A DNA stretch of 64,000 nt from Candidatus Saccharimonadota bacterium (GTDB taxonomy: Bacteria; Patescibacteriota; Saccharimonadia; Saccharimonadales; UBA4665). Of the stretch, positions 8,888 to 16,978 are shown one piece after another. The notes below the pieces were generated by a model that was not told where the DNA came from, searched no databases, and saw only the letters and a program-made list of their open reading frames with translations. The stretch covers positions 62,001 through 126,000 of the forward strand of contig JARIHC010000004.1 of assembly GCA_029288485.1 (NCBI GenBank), in the 5' to 3' direction. Made by a program: the position numbers and the translations under genes. The first letter of the stretch is position 1. The number at the start of each line of letters is the position of its first letter.

Positions 8888-9100
8888 ATGGCAGGGTCGA
8901 TAGCGTCAACTGAAGTAGATGTTAGAATCAGCGAAATTGCTGATGACTATAAAACTATTATGGCTGAAGAAGAATCGTTAGACGCTTTTTTTGTTGCTGA
9001 AGATCTGGGAATCAGGGTCGATAGCGGTGAAATAGATCAAACGATGGGCGAGAAAGTCCTGGAGCACATGGGCATAGACCGGTCTACATTAGAGATTTAA
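8888..9100 (+). CDS. Small acidic hypothetical protein between rplK and rplA
   Basis: 70 residues, strongly acidic, starting 1 nt after the rplK stop. No family is recognised; there is no membrane segment or metal-binding motif. In most bacteria rplK and rplA are adjacent, so this is an insertion. Expression is probably by translational coupling to rplK. Confidence 0.55.
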   Translation: MAGSIASTEVDVRISEIADDYKTIMAEEESLDAFFVAEDLGIRVDSGEIDQTMGEKVLEHMGIDRSTLEI

Positions 9101-9110
9101 TAAAGTATTT

Positions 9111-9142
9111 GTGGGAGGCTCTTACCCAGCCGCATGCACCAC
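9111..9142 (+). promoter_or_regulatory. Probable L1-binding autoregulatory element before rplA
   Basis: GTGGGAGG (9111-9118) and CACCAC (9137-9142) form a short stem (GTGG/CCAC) with an asymmetric internal region just before the rplA Shine-Dalgarno AAAGGAG (9143-9149). In many bacteria L1 represses its own mRNA through an rRNA-like site of this form. The placement fits; binding is inferred. Confidence 0.45.
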
Positions 9143-9158
9143 GAAAGGAGTAACAATT

Positions 9159-10166
9159 ATGGCAAAGACAAAAGCAGAGCTTACAGAAGAAGCTAAGAAG
9201 CTTGGTATAGAGATAGACGAAAAGGCCAAGGTGTCTGAGATAAAGGCACTTATTGACGAAGCTAACACTGAAGCCGATAAAGAGGTTGTTGCTGAGAAAG
9301 CAGCAAACGAGACGTCCAAAGCTACTGAGATCAACGAGCCTCAAGTTGCTAAGGCTGGCAAGCGAAGCGCTAAGGCTCTGCGCGAAGAGGCTGAGCGCCA
9401 AGCCAAAGAAGACCGCAAAACTAGCACCGACACAGAAGCCGTTAAGCCCAAGAAAGTTGCACCTCCAACGCGTTCTCGTCTAGAGCGGCGCGCTAAGGGC
9501 TACCGTAAAAGCTCCGAACAGCTAGAAAAGGGTAAAAAATACAGCTTGAATGAAGCGGTTGCGTTGGCAAAGCAGACAAGCCACGTAAAGTTTGATGCTA
9601 CAGTGGAGCTGCATGTTAACTTAAACGTGGACCCCAAGCTGGCAGATCAAAATGTTCGCGATACTGTCGCCTTACCAGCTGGCACCGGAAAAACGCTCAA
9701 AATAGCTGTATTTACAGATGAGGCGGACGAGGCTAAGAAGGCTGGTGCTGACATTGCCGGCACTGACGAAATAATTGCTATGTTGGACAAAGGAACAACA
9801 GATTTTGACATCCTGATTTCTACACCTAAGCTAATGCCTCAGTTAGGCAAGTATGCTCGAACATTGGGTCCGCGTGGACTAATGCCGAATCCTAAGAGCG
9901 GAACTGTCGCAGCTGATGTAGCTAAGGCTGTAGCCGAAGCCAAAGCCGGCCGCGTAGAGTACCGAGTCGACAGTACGGGTATTATTCATCTAGGTGTCGG
10001 TAAAGTAAGTTTCGACGCGCAAAAACTAACGGATAACATCCAAGCAGTGCTAACAAGCCTTAAAGCCAATAAGCCGGGCAGCCTTAAGGGCACCTATATT
10101 CAAAAGATATACCTGACTACTAGTATGGGTCCGTCGGTCAATGTTGACGCGTCTAGTGTGCAATAA
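9159..10166 (+). CDS. rplA: 50S ribosomal protein L1 with a long N-terminal extension
   Basis: 335 residues from ATG 9159, chosen for the AAAGGAG at 9143-9149; the frame open to 9111 would run through the L1 leader. The last 230 residues are ordinary L1: [16 protein letters not shown] at the domain start, then [16 protein letters not shown], and a C-terminus with [21 protein letters not shown]. About 105 extra residues precede it. The first 35 ([20 protein letters not shown]...EIKALIDE) resemble a HeH/SAP-like helix-extended-loop-helix nucleic-acid-binding module, followed by a charged Lys/Glu/Ala linker. L1 forms the L1 stalk that moves E-site tRNA. Confidence 0.93.
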   Translation: MAKTKAELTEEAKKLGIEIDEKAKVSEIKALIDEANTEADKEVVAEKAANETSKATEINEPQVAKAGKRSAKALREEAERQAKEDRKTSTDTEAVKPKKVAPPTRSRLERRAKGYRKSSEQLEKGKKYSLNEAVALAKQTSHVKFDATVELHVNLNVDPKLADQNVRDTVALPAGTGKTLKIAVFTDEADEAKKAGADIAGTDEIIAMLDKGTTDFDILISTPKLMPQLGKYARTLGPRGLMPNPKSGTVAADVAKAVAEAKAGRVEYRVDSTGIIHLGVGKVSFDAQKLTDNIQAVLTSLKANKPGSLKGTYIQKIYLTTSMGPSVNVDASSVQ

Positions 10167-10174
10167 TATCTCTC

Positions 10175-10828
10175 ATGAGTGAGACTGCGACCAAAACTGT
10201 TCCAGGAGGGTTAGTAGTCTTTTTTGAAGGTATTGATGGGGTTGGCAAAACTACTCAGCTGGAAATGGCTGCGGAAAACTTGCGAGCTGAGGGTTGGGTT
10301 GTTGAAACTACTAGAGGTCATGGCGGTACTGATTTCGGAGAAAAATTACGGGAAGCATCGCTATCGGACATCCCTAGACCCGTCACCTCTGATTTTTTCT
10401 TATCGCGCGCAGTTCATTCAGCGCTAATTCCTAAGGTAGACAATTACAGAGATGAGGGCCGTATCGTACTTATAGACCGCGGACCTTTATCGATTGCTGG
10501 CTATCAGATGTATGGTGATGGCTTGGATTTCGACCTTGGTTGGCAGGCTATAACAGAAGAGTTAGAGGCCTTCTCGCCTGAAATTAATTTAGTTTATACA
10601 GCTGCTGTATCAGTTGCACAAAAGAGAGCGCTTAATAGGTCCAACGGTAAGAAGCAAGACTTTTTTGAAAGCAAGCCGGGCGGCTACTTTGATGCTGCTC
10701 AGCAAGGCTATATGGACGCTGCTGAGAGGTTCGGCGCTACCGTTATTGACGCCGAGCAGCCAATCAAAGAGGTGTACGGCCAGACCATGCAAGCTATTCA
10801 GGCAGCGCTGGAGCAAAAGACCAAATAA
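10175..10828 (+). CDS. dTMP kinase-like nucleotide kinase
   Basis: 217 residues with a thymidylate-kinase Walker A (FFEGIDGVGKTTQLE), a DR motif followed by the Tmk-like SxxxYQ (LIDRGPLSIAGYQMYG), and a lid region. The expected reaction is dTMP + ATP to dTDP, or a related (deoxy)nucleotide. It starts 8 nt after rplA and lies in a dTTP-synthesis block. Because a second Tmk domain is fused to ThyX at 11647, this copy may have drifted in specificity; the HGGTDFG segment where Tmk usually has a REPGGT-like stretch is different. Confidence 0.75.
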   Translation: MSETATKTVPGGLVVFFEGIDGVGKTTQLEMAAENLRAEGWVVETTRGHGGTDFGEKLREASLSDIPRPVTSDFFLSRAVHSALIPKVDNYRDEGRIVLIDRGPLSIAGYQMYGDGLDFDLGWQAITEELEAFSPEINLVYTAAVSVAQKRALNRSNGKKQDFFESKPGGYFDAAQQGYMDAAERFGATVIDAEQPIKEVYGQTMQAIQAALEQKTK

Positions 10829-10881
10829 CCTTAAGCGCTTATTGAACACCTATTTGCGTAAAAATCACATTATTATTCTAC

Positions 10882-10911
10882 TTGCCTTAACTGCCTCCGT
10901 TCTACTACAAT
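10882..10911 (+). promoter_or_regulatory. Promoter of the dcd/tmk-thyX transcript
   Basis: TTGCCT (10882-10887), an 18-base spacer and TACAAT (10906-10911). Transcription would begin about 20 bases before the dcd start codon, leaving room for the GTGGAGG ribosome-binding site at 10924-10930. Confidence 0.5.
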
Positions 10912-10937
10912 ATGGTTAAACAAGTGGAGGCGAGACT

Positions 10938-11654
10938 TTGGGAGTCTACAGTAATACAGAAATTAGAGCGGCTATAAGCGATGGGCATATCATTTGCCAC
11001 CCTCTTAATGACAAGCATGTGGCTCATGCCAGTTTGGATGTAACACTTGGCAGTTATTTCTACCGTATAGAAAAGATGAATGAGCGGACTATTTATAATC
11101 CGTTCGATAAAGAAGATGTAGAACGTTACTTTGACGGACCGTACAAGGCTATGCCGCACGGAGAATGGTGTGCTTTAAACGGCTTTAAACCATATCGTAA
11201 CATTCCGCTTGACCACCCTGTTATTAGCTTGAAGCCGGGTGAGCGGATACTGGCTCATACTCATGAATTTTTTGGTATTTTGCCGCCCGGGGCCTGCGAA
11301 GTTCGTTCGAGATCTAGCTGGGGTAGGAACGGCATCGCGGTATGTTTTGATGCCGGCTGGATTGATCCTGGCTATATTAATCGCTTAACTTTGGAAATAT
11401 ATAATTTGAACGACCGCGAAACTGTCTTGTTGCCTGTCGGCGAACGCACAGCCCAGATTATTTTCCACCATACTGGTGAGGTTGAAGGAAGTTACGGCCA
11501 AGGACGCGCCCAAGGTTTTAGCGGTAAATACCAGCAAGGTACAGACCTAGAGACTATAATCAAGACCTGGTCGCCTGATCTTATGCTGCCCAAAGCCTAC
11601 CTAGACAAGCGTTCATTGCCGCAAAAAATAGAGGGGTTAGGCGGTTATGAGTAG
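10938..11654 (+). CDS. dcd: dCTP deaminase
   Basis: 238 residues using a TTG start, decided by GTGGAGG (10924-10930) at 7-nt spacing. The Dcd core is present: CEVRSRSSWGRNGIAV, then AGWIDPGYINRLTLEIYN with the catalytic Glu of TLE. It deaminates dCTP to dUTP, feeding dUMP to thymidylate synthase. It is longer than the roughly 190-residue E. coli enzyme, with an extended C-terminus (TWSPDLMLPKAYLDKRSL). It overlaps the tmk-thyX fusion by 8 nt, so the two are coupled. Confidence 0.9.
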   Translation: MGVYSNTEIRAAISDGHIICHPLNDKHVAHASLDVTLGSYFYRIEKMNERTIYNPFDKEDVERYFDGPYKAMPHGEWCALNGFKPYRNIPLDHPVISLKPGERILAHTHEFFGILPPGACEVRSRSSWGRNGIAVCFDAGWIDPGYINRLTLEIYNLNDRETVLLPVGERTAQIIFHHTGEVEGSYGQGRAQGFSGKYQQGTDLETIIKTWSPDLMLPKAYLDKRSLPQKIEGLGGYE

Positions 11655-13983
11655 AGGCAAATATATAGTTTTAGAAGGTCCTGAAGGCGTTGGCAAAACT
11701 ACTCAGCTGCACGAACTGGAACGCAGATTGCGCGCCGCTGGCTTGCCGGTGCGAACCTTTCGCGAGCCTGATAGCCAAAGTGATTTAACGGCGCGTGCTG
11801 TTCGCCAGCTTACCCAAGATCCACATTACCCTATGAACACGCGTACTGAAGTATTACTCTATAACGCTGCTCGTTCCCAAAGCCTAGAAGTTATTAAACG
11901 CAGTGTTAATAGCGGCGTTATCTGTTTAGTAGACCGCAACTACCTTACGACTTTGGCTATCCAGTATTATGGTCGCGGTGATGTGCCAGACTATGAAACT
12001 ATCAACGGAATTATTAATTTCGCGGTTGGCGGCATTGAACCTGACCTGTGCGTGGTGCTAGATGCCCCTGTTGACACTTTAAGTGCGCGCCTACAGAAAC
12101 GCCGCTCAGGAGATCGTTTTGATAACCTAGACTCAGCCTTTTTGGAGCGAGTACGCTCAGGGTATTTATGGGAGGCAAAACAGCGTGGTTTTCCAGTGGT
12201 ATTCGCTAATGAGTCTACTGAGGAGATTGCCGACAATATCTGGCAGCTGGTAACCAAAGAATTGTCAATCCGTCGTCCAGTTAATAAAGCTAGCGACGTC
12301 AGTGCGCCTGCTTCGGTGAAAGAAGTCATTGAACAAAAAGAGCTATCCAAACAACCAGATAGCGCCTCTGCCGACGATGAAGCCTATGTCACAAAGGATG
12401 AAAAAGGTAACTATCAAATCACTGACGCCGGCAAAGATTACCTAGAAGGCGCTGTTACTAGCACAGAAGGCGACGTTTACGCCTTTACAGAGAAGTTAAG
12501 CCCTGTAACTATTGCTGCCGCTATGGCGCGTCTTAGCCGCCGCGGCGACGACATGCGCATAACTATACTCGACGAATTCGCCGGCAAAGCCGATAAAGAC
12601 GAAAAGCTTTTGCAGCGTGTAATAACTGCTTACGGTGATGATTCTGTGCAGCAGCTGGCAGGACTGCATCTAGTGATAGAAAACGCCTCTAATCTTCTTA
12701 CTAAGAAACTAGAATGGGGCCGGCTAGCATCTTACCTAGAGCAGTCAACCAGGTATATATATTTCGACCAAAAAGATAAAAAAAACAAGTATCGATATTA
12801 CGTGCCAGAATATTTCGACACACCCGTAAAACGAGAATACTGCAAAACCATGGATATGATATTTGATTTGTATTCTGATATGGCTAGAAAGCTGACTGAC
12901 TATGTGCGAGAGCAGTCATCTGTCCCTAAAAAAGATCAGGATGCGGCTTGGCGCGGAGCTACTAAGGCGCAAGCTTGCGATGTAATTAGGTCGGTGTTGC
13001 CGGTGGCAACGAAATCAACGGTGGGCATCTATGCTTCAGGACAATCAGTAGAGAGCATAATTATGCACCTTATAACCGATAATTTGCCAGAGGCAGATGC
13101 CGTAGGCAGGCAAATCCTGGTGGAAGCACGTAAGGTTTTGAAAGTCTTCCTAGAAAGAGTTGACGTAGACAGTAGGGGTATAGCCGCTATGGGTTACAGA
13201 GTCTTTACTAAAGAAAACTTCAAAGATGTGGCTAAGTCTAAGCTAAAACAAGCAAATAGCAGTGACTACAGTGAACCGGTGCAGCTAGTTGACTACTGGC
13301 CAAAAAATGAGATGTTGCTGGTTAAAGACATGCTGTACGAGACCAGCCATTTATCGCTGGCTGAAATAGAGAAGGAAGTTAATAATTGGTCTTATGAAGA
13401 TAAACTAGAAGTGTTCAAGGCCTACATTGGAGACAGGTACAACCGACGGCACCGACCTGGCCGAGCGCTCGAAAAAGCTCACTACAGCTGGGATTTAGTA
13501 TGTGATTATGGCATTTTTCGCGATCTGCATCGACACCGTATGGTGGACGACATGGAGTGGCAGGAATTAACCCCGCGCTATGGATATGACATTCCTGAAT
13601 TGGTTGAAGAAGCTGGTTTAAGCGAACAGTTTGAGCAGTGCTTTGATCTAAGTCTTAAGCTTTATAGCTATCTGCAAAAGCACAATCATAAAGTGGAAGC
13701 GCAATATGCAACTTTACTTGGACATAAAATGCGGTGGAAAGTAACTTATAACGCCCGCGCAGCTTTTCACTTTCACGAGCTGCGCACAAGTCCACAGGGC
13801 CACCCCGGTTACCGCAAGCTAGTTATGCAGATGCACCAAAAACTAGCAGAAGTTCACCCTGTGCTTGCAGAATCTATGAAATTCGTTAATACGGATGAAG
13901 ACCCAGAGTTAACGCGCCTAGCAGCAGAACGCTACACCCAAAATAAGTTAGCCAAACTAGACAAGAAAAAGACTAAATCTTGA
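11647..13983 (+). CDS. Fused dTMP kinase and duplicated ThyX-like thymidylate synthase
   Basis: One uninterrupted 778-codon frame. Residues 1-205 are a dTMP kinase (VLEGPEGVGKTTQLHEL, REPDS, DRNYLTTLAIQYYG). A linker (206-265) leads to two ThyX-like units, about 270-500 and 520-760. ThyX normally carries RHRxxS...ExSxRY in one unit. Here unit 1 has EQSTRYIYF near residue 365 but lacks RHR, and unit 2 has HRHRMVDDMEWQELTPRY near 628 with the Ser changed. The two halves of the motif are therefore split between the repeats. ThyX makes dTMP from dUMP using FAD, methylene-THF and NADPH, and Tmk makes dTDP, so the fusion links consecutive steps. The architecture is seen; activity is inferred. Confidence 0.85.
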   Translation: MSRGKYIVLEGPEGVGKTTQLHELERRLRAAGLPVRTFREPDSQSDLTARAVRQLTQDPHYPMNTRTEVLLYNAARSQSLEVIKRSVNSGVICLVDRNYLTTLAIQYYGRGDVPDYETINGIINFAVGGIEPDLCVVLDAPVDTLSARLQKRRSGDRFDNLDSAFLERVRSGYLWEAKQRGFPVVFANESTEEIADNIWQLVTKELSIRRPVNKASDVSAPASVKEVIEQKELSKQPDSASADDEAYVTKDEKGNYQITDAGKDYLEGAVTSTEGDVYAFTEKLSPVTIAAAMARLSRRGDDMRITILDEFAGKADKDEKLLQRVITAYGDDSVQQLAGLHLVIENASNLLTKKLEWGRLASYLEQSTRYIYFDQKDKKNKYRYYVPEYFDTPVKREYCKTMDMIFDLYSDMARKLTDYVREQSSVPKKDQDAAWRGATKAQACDVIRSVLPVATKSTVGIYASGQSVESIIMHLITDNLPEADAVGRQILVEARKVLKVFLERVDVDSRGIAAMGYRVFTKENFKDVAKSKLKQANSSDYSEPVQLVDYWPKNEMLLVKDMLYETSHLSLAEIEKEVNNWSYEDKLEVFKAYIGDRYNRRHRPGRALEKAHYSWDLVCDYGIFRDLHRHRMVDDMEWQELTPRYGYDIPELVEEAGLSEQFEQCFDLSLKLYSYLQKHNHKVEAQYATLLGHKMRWKVTYNARAAFHFHELRTSPQGHPGYRKLVMQMHQKLAEVHPVLAESMKFVNTDEDPELTRLAAERYTQNKLAKLDKKKTKS

Positions 13984-14008
13984 CAGCCGCACAGCTTATG
14001 TGTAATTA
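13980..14008 (+). promoter_or_regulatory. Promoter of the attenuated PLP-enzyme transcript
   Basis: TTGACA (13980-13985), a perfect -35 overlapping the tmk-thyX stop codon, a 17-base spacer and TAATTA (14003-14008). Transcription would start near 14015, just before the first paired base of the structured leader. Confidence 0.6.
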
Positions 14009-14020
14009 TCCTAAACATGT

Positions 14021-14129
14021 GTAAGCAACTAATGATTGAAAGCATCATTATTATCCCACCATCCGGCGGGTAAGCTGCTTGCATATTTAATCAATGCCTA
14101 TGAGCTCCCGCCAACAGCGGGAGTTTTTT
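14021..14129 (+). promoter_or_regulatory. Candidate riboswitch: three-way junction with terminator/antiterminator choice
   Basis: P1 pairs GTAAGCA (14021-14027) with TGCTTGC (14076-14082). Inside it are a 7-bp hairpin TAATGAT/ATCATTA (14030-14036 / 14044-14050, loop TGAAAGC) and a hairpin CCCACC/GGCGGG (14055-14060 / 14065-14070, one A-C mismatch). Downstream is an intrinsic terminator (14103-14129). GGCGGG plus AGCT (14065-14070, 14073-14076) can instead pair with AGCT-CCCGCC (14103-14112), which breaks both P1/P3 and the terminator. This is the layout of an OFF riboswitch. It matches no aptamer I know by eye; T-box hallmarks are absent. Confidence 0.6.
14103..14129 (+). terminator. Intrinsic terminator in the leader of the PLP-enzyme gene
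   Basis: CTCCCGC (14105-14111), a 5-base loop and GCGGGAG (14117-14123) are followed by six T. It ends 26 bases before the ATG of the following gene and overlaps the antiterminator sequence, so it acts as an attenuator for that gene as well as a stop for the tmk-thyX transcript. Confidence 0.85.
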
Positions 14130-14155
14130 AATTTTTAAGATGAAAGTTTAAGAAA

Positions 14156-15226
14156 ATGGTCAGCGCAGTATTAGAACAACCAGAGTTACATCAGTTTCCG
14201 GTAGAACCGGAGATCGAGGGCCTCGATATTGCAGAGCTTGCTGAACACGCCAGAAGTCGATTTATGGGTGAGTTAGCGGCCACTTCGTTAGAATACAGTC
14301 CTGTCTTAAGTTACGGCAGCAACAAAGTATATGTGAAGCGGACTGATGAGCTGCCCGGGGCTAACTTCAAATACTTGAGCGCTATGACGGCCGTGGCCGA
14401 CTTGCTAGAAGGCAACCAACTAGAGTTTACGTTAGCAACGGCTGGTAGCTATGGAATAGGCGTTGGGCATGCTGTTAAAACTTACGGAGGAATCGCTACC
14501 GCTTTTGTACCAGAGGGTAGCAATCAAGAAAAACAAGCCATGATGACCCAAATGGGCGTAAGAGTTAAGGAATACGGTCGTAACTTCGACGAATCTTTAG
14601 AGGAAGCTCGCAGGTATGCTGCCGCTCGAAATATTAAATTGTTGCACCCTTTTGCTAACGTAAGCAATTTTGCCGGCACTGGCGTAATAGGACTGGAATT
14701 ACTTGAGCAGATACCAGATATGACTTACTTAGTAACTCAGTTTGGCGGTGGTAGCTTAACTTGTGGTTTAGGTGGCGTAATTAAGAAACAAAGGCCCGAC
14801 GTGCAATTGGTTGTGGCTCAAGCTTCTGGCTGCGATCCATTCGTTAGTGCTCTTGATTCTGGCGAAGTTAAAGAAGTGCCAGATCAGGCACGGTTTGGCC
14901 ACAGCTATTTTAATCGCTTAGGCGGCTTGGGGGTAGGTAAAACTGACCCTATGACGCTCGGTTTGGGCAGCCGCTTGACAGATCTTACCCACCGCGTGGG
15001 TATAGACGATGTGTATGGGACAATGTACGACTTTTGGAGAGACCATGGCGTATTGCCAGAAGCAGCGGCTGCCCATGGCCTAGAGGCGGCTCGACAGCTC
15101 GCCAAAACTCCCGAGATAGAGGATGCTACCATAGTAGCTGTTTTGACTGGCGCTAACCCCGATCAATATAGAGATGGCTATCTAGAAAGCATGTCTAAGC
15201 GGCGTGCAACTAAGTATGGTGATTGA
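14156..15226 (+). CDS. PLP-dependent threonine dehydratase-like enzyme (fold type II)
   Basis: 356 residues. Lys72 in GANFKYLSA matches the PLP lysine of the SFKxRG motif. ATAGSYGIGVGHAV corresponds to the substrate-binding SSGNHAQG-type loop, and QFGGGSLTCGLGG to the phosphate-binding glycine loop. This is the threonine dehydratase/serine racemase/threonine synthase fold. Closest by eye is threonine dehydratase; the altered lysine and SSGN motifs leave the substrate open. It stands behind its own promoter and a riboswitch-like leader, suggesting regulation by a metabolite. No amino-acid biosynthesis genes are adjacent. Confidence 0.7.
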   Translation: MVSAVLEQPELHQFPVEPEIEGLDIAELAEHARSRFMGELAATSLEYSPVLSYGSNKVYVKRTDELPGANFKYLSAMTAVADLLEGNQLEFTLATAGSYGIGVGHAVKTYGGIATAFVPEGSNQEKQAMMTQMGVRVKEYGRNFDESLEEARRYAAARNIKLLHPFANVSNFAGTGVIGLELLEQIPDMTYLVTQFGGGSLTCGLGGVIKKQRPDVQLVVAQASGCDPFVSALDSGEVKEVPDQARFGHSYFNRLGGLGVGKTDPMTLGLGSRLTDLTHRVGIDDVYGTMYDFWRDHGVLPEAAAAHGLEAARQLAKTPEIEDATIVAVLTGANPDQYRDGYLESMSKRRATKYGD

Positions 15227-15251
15227 CCCCAGTTGTCTTATCTGTTAAGAT
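15223..15251 (+). promoter_or_regulatory. Promoter of rplJ-rplL
   Basis: TTGACC (15223-15228), overlapping the stop codon of the PLP-enzyme gene, a 17-base spacer and TAAGAT (15246-15251). It is placed to transcribe the complete L10 leader that follows. Confidence 0.6.
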
Positions 15252-15260
15252 ACTTGTTAC

Positions 15261-15376
15261 GTTGCCAAAGACAGCGACGGCTGATTAGCAAACTATGAAG
15301 CTTGATAATGTCGCCGAGGTAAAAACTCTTTTTATGGCAACTGCGTGAAAACTATAATATAGGTCGATTTTTCACG
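15261..15376 (+). promoter_or_regulatory. Ribosomal protein L10 leader
   Basis: A long-range stem GTTGCCA (15261-15267) / TGGCAAC (15335-15341) encloses GCGAC (15274-15278) / GTCGC (15310-15314) and a CCGAGGTAAAA strand. This resembles the kink-turn-containing leader bound by the L10-(L12)n complex for autoregulation of rplJ-rplL. After it comes a second inverted repeat, CGTGAAAA (15344-15351) / TTTTCACG (15369-15376), whose loop holds a TATAAT (15353-15358) that might be a second promoter. The leader type is established knowledge; the assignment by eye is fairly good. Confidence 0.6.
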
Positions 15377-15406
15377 ATTAAATAACTGATAAGTTGGAGA
15401 TACTTT

Positions 15407-15934
15407 ATGGCTCTAACCAAAGATAAGAAGCAAGAAATCATTGGCGAGATCGCCGAGCTGCTAAGCGGTTCAAAATTAACCGTCGTTGCCAAATACGAAG
15501 GCACTGGCGTTAAAGCGATGCAGCAGCTAAGGCGTGATGCCCGTCAGAACGGCACCAAAGTCAAAGTAGTTAAGAACCGTCTGGTTAAACAGGCGCTTCA
15601 GGGCACTAATGACTTAAAAGACGTTGATACGGCCGCCCTAGAGGGCATGCTGCTCTATGCTTTTAACAGTGAAGATGAAGTAGCGCCGGCGCAAAGCCTT
15701 CAGGCTTTCGCTAAAAAGAACCCTACTTTAGAATTCGTTGGCGCTATCACCGCAGAAGGCCAGTTTATGGAAGCTGCAGACGTCAAAGCTCTAGCGAACT
15801 TGCCAAGTAAAGATCAGCTCAGAGCCCAGCTAGTAGGCACCATTGGCGCACCGCTAAGCGGTTTTGCTAATGTGCTGGCCGGTAACGTTCGCGGCGTGCT
15901 TAATGTGCTTAACTCTCGAGCAGAAGCACTTTAA
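15407..15934 (+). CDS. rplJ: 50S ribosomal protein L10
   Basis: 175 residues, standard length. ALTKDKKQEIIGEIAELL opens the protein, KVKVVKNRLVKQAL is the rRNA-binding part, and the C-terminal helix that docks L7/L12 dimers is ANVLAGNVRGVLNVLN. It forms the base of the ribosomal stalk. TTGGAG precedes the ATG. Regulated by the leader directly upstream and cotranscribed with rplL. Confidence 0.95.
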   Translation: MALTKDKKQEIIGEIAELLSGSKLTVVAKYEGTGVKAMQQLRRDARQNGTKVKVVKNRLVKQALQGTNDLKDVDTAALEGMLLYAFNSEDEVAPAQSLQAFAKKNPTLEFVGAITAEGQFMEAADVKALANLPSKDQLRAQLVGTIGAPLSGFANVLAGNVRGVLNVLNSRAEAL

Positions 15935-15957
15935 TTTAAGATTTAATAGGAGATAAT

Positions 15958-16413
15958 ATGGCAGAAGAAGAGACTAAAAAGGCTGAAGAAAAGCCTGCAG
16001 AAGCTAAGAAAGATGAAAAAATGGAAGTTCCTAAAGAATTTGAAAAACTTGTTGGCGAGCTGGACAAGATGTCAGCCCTAGAAATTAGCAAGTTTGTTAA
16101 GTTTCTTGAGGAATACTGGGGCGTTAGCGCTGCAGCTCCAGCTGCAGCTGTGGCTGTTGCTCCAGCTGCCTCCGACGAAGGCGGTGCGGCAGCAGAAGAA
16201 AAGAGCGAATATGACGTCATCTTGAAGGATGCCGGCGCTCAAAAGGTAGCTGTCATTAAAGCTGTTAAAGATATTACCGGCCAGGGTCTAGGCGAAGCTA
16301 AAGCTATCGTTGACGGCGCACCTAAGCCTGTGCTGGAGAAAGCTAAGAAGGAAGACGCCGAGTCTGCCAAGAAAGCTCTCGAAGACGCCGGCGCTACTGT
16401 TGAACTAGCGTAG
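15958..16413 (+). CDS. rplL: 50S ribosomal protein L7/L12
   Basis: 151 residues, about 25 longer than usual. The extra part is a charged N-terminus ([19 protein letters not shown]). Then come the dimerisation helices ([20 protein letters not shown]), an Ala-rich hinge, and the factor-binding C-terminal domain ([30 protein letters not shown]). AGGAGA precedes the ATG. It recruits translation GTPases. Confidence 0.95.
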   Translation: MAEEETKKAEEKPAEAKKDEKMEVPKEFEKLVGELDKMSALEISKFVKFLEEYWGVSAAAPAAAVAVAPAASDEGGAAAEEKSEYDVILKDAGAQKVAVIKAVKDITGQGLGEAKAIVDGAPKPVLEKAKKEDAESAKKALEDAGATVELA

Positions 16414-16418
16414 TTAAA

Positions 16419-16952
16419 ATGAGCGAAGCATTGCGCATTGGAGTGGGTATAGGCGACCCGAACGCGGAGGCGGGAGCAATTAAGGCTGTCACTGGGATGT
16501 CAGATTCTCATGGAAGATTGATGATCCCCATTGACAGCCTTTTAGAGGCTATCAATGGCTCAGACGGCGAGAGCCAAACGTTAATAATTGAGGCCAGCAG
16601 TGTACCTAAGAGCGAAGAAGAAAAAGATATAGCTTTTGCTGATGAACGCATGGAACTTAGCCCGCAAAAGCGCACGTTAATGGTTGATGGCCAGGCAATT
16701 GACGACTTAAGCATTATGGAGTTTGGTGTGATTAGCTTTTTAGCCCACAATTTAGACAGGGTGAAGCAAAGACCGATAATCTATGAGTCCGTTTGGAAAA
16801 AGCCCTTTATGCGCGGTGATAGAACAGTCGACGTATATGTTAGGAAGCTTCGTCGAAGGATTGGTGAAATCAGCGGCGATTTAGGCGATCATGAATACGG
16901 TGCTATACGAAGCCGTTTTGGCATAGGATACCTTGCTGTTAGCTCTATTTGA
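16419..16952 (+). CDS. Receiver-less OmpR/PhoB-type winged-helix protein
   Basis: 177 residues. The C-terminal ~100 form an OmpR/PhoB effector domain: MELSPQKRTLMVDGQAIDDL, IMEFGVISFLAHN, ESVWKKPF, and the recognition region RTVDVYVRKLRRRIGE followed by RSRFGIGY. The N-terminal ~75 residues lack the receiver Asp and the DD motif, so this is not a normal response regulator. It begins 5 nt after rplL and rides on the ribosomal-protein transcript. A possible transcription factor responding to growth rate; the target is unknown. Confidence 0.7.
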   Translation: MSEALRIGVGIGDPNAEAGAIKAVTGMSDSHGRLMIPIDSLLEAINGSDGESQTLIIEASSVPKSEEEKDIAFADERMELSPQKRTLMVDGQAIDDLSIMEFGVISFLAHNLDRVKQRPIIYESVWKKPFMRGDRTVDVYVRKLRRRIGEISGDLGDHEYGAIRSRFGIGYLAVSSI

Positions 16953-16978
16953 AATCATTTATTATAATAAGTCGTCAA

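Noticed and set aside
14021-14129. T-box leader
   Set aside because: No specifier-loop or conserved T-box sequence was found; the antiterminator is a simple GGCGGG/CCCGCC helix.
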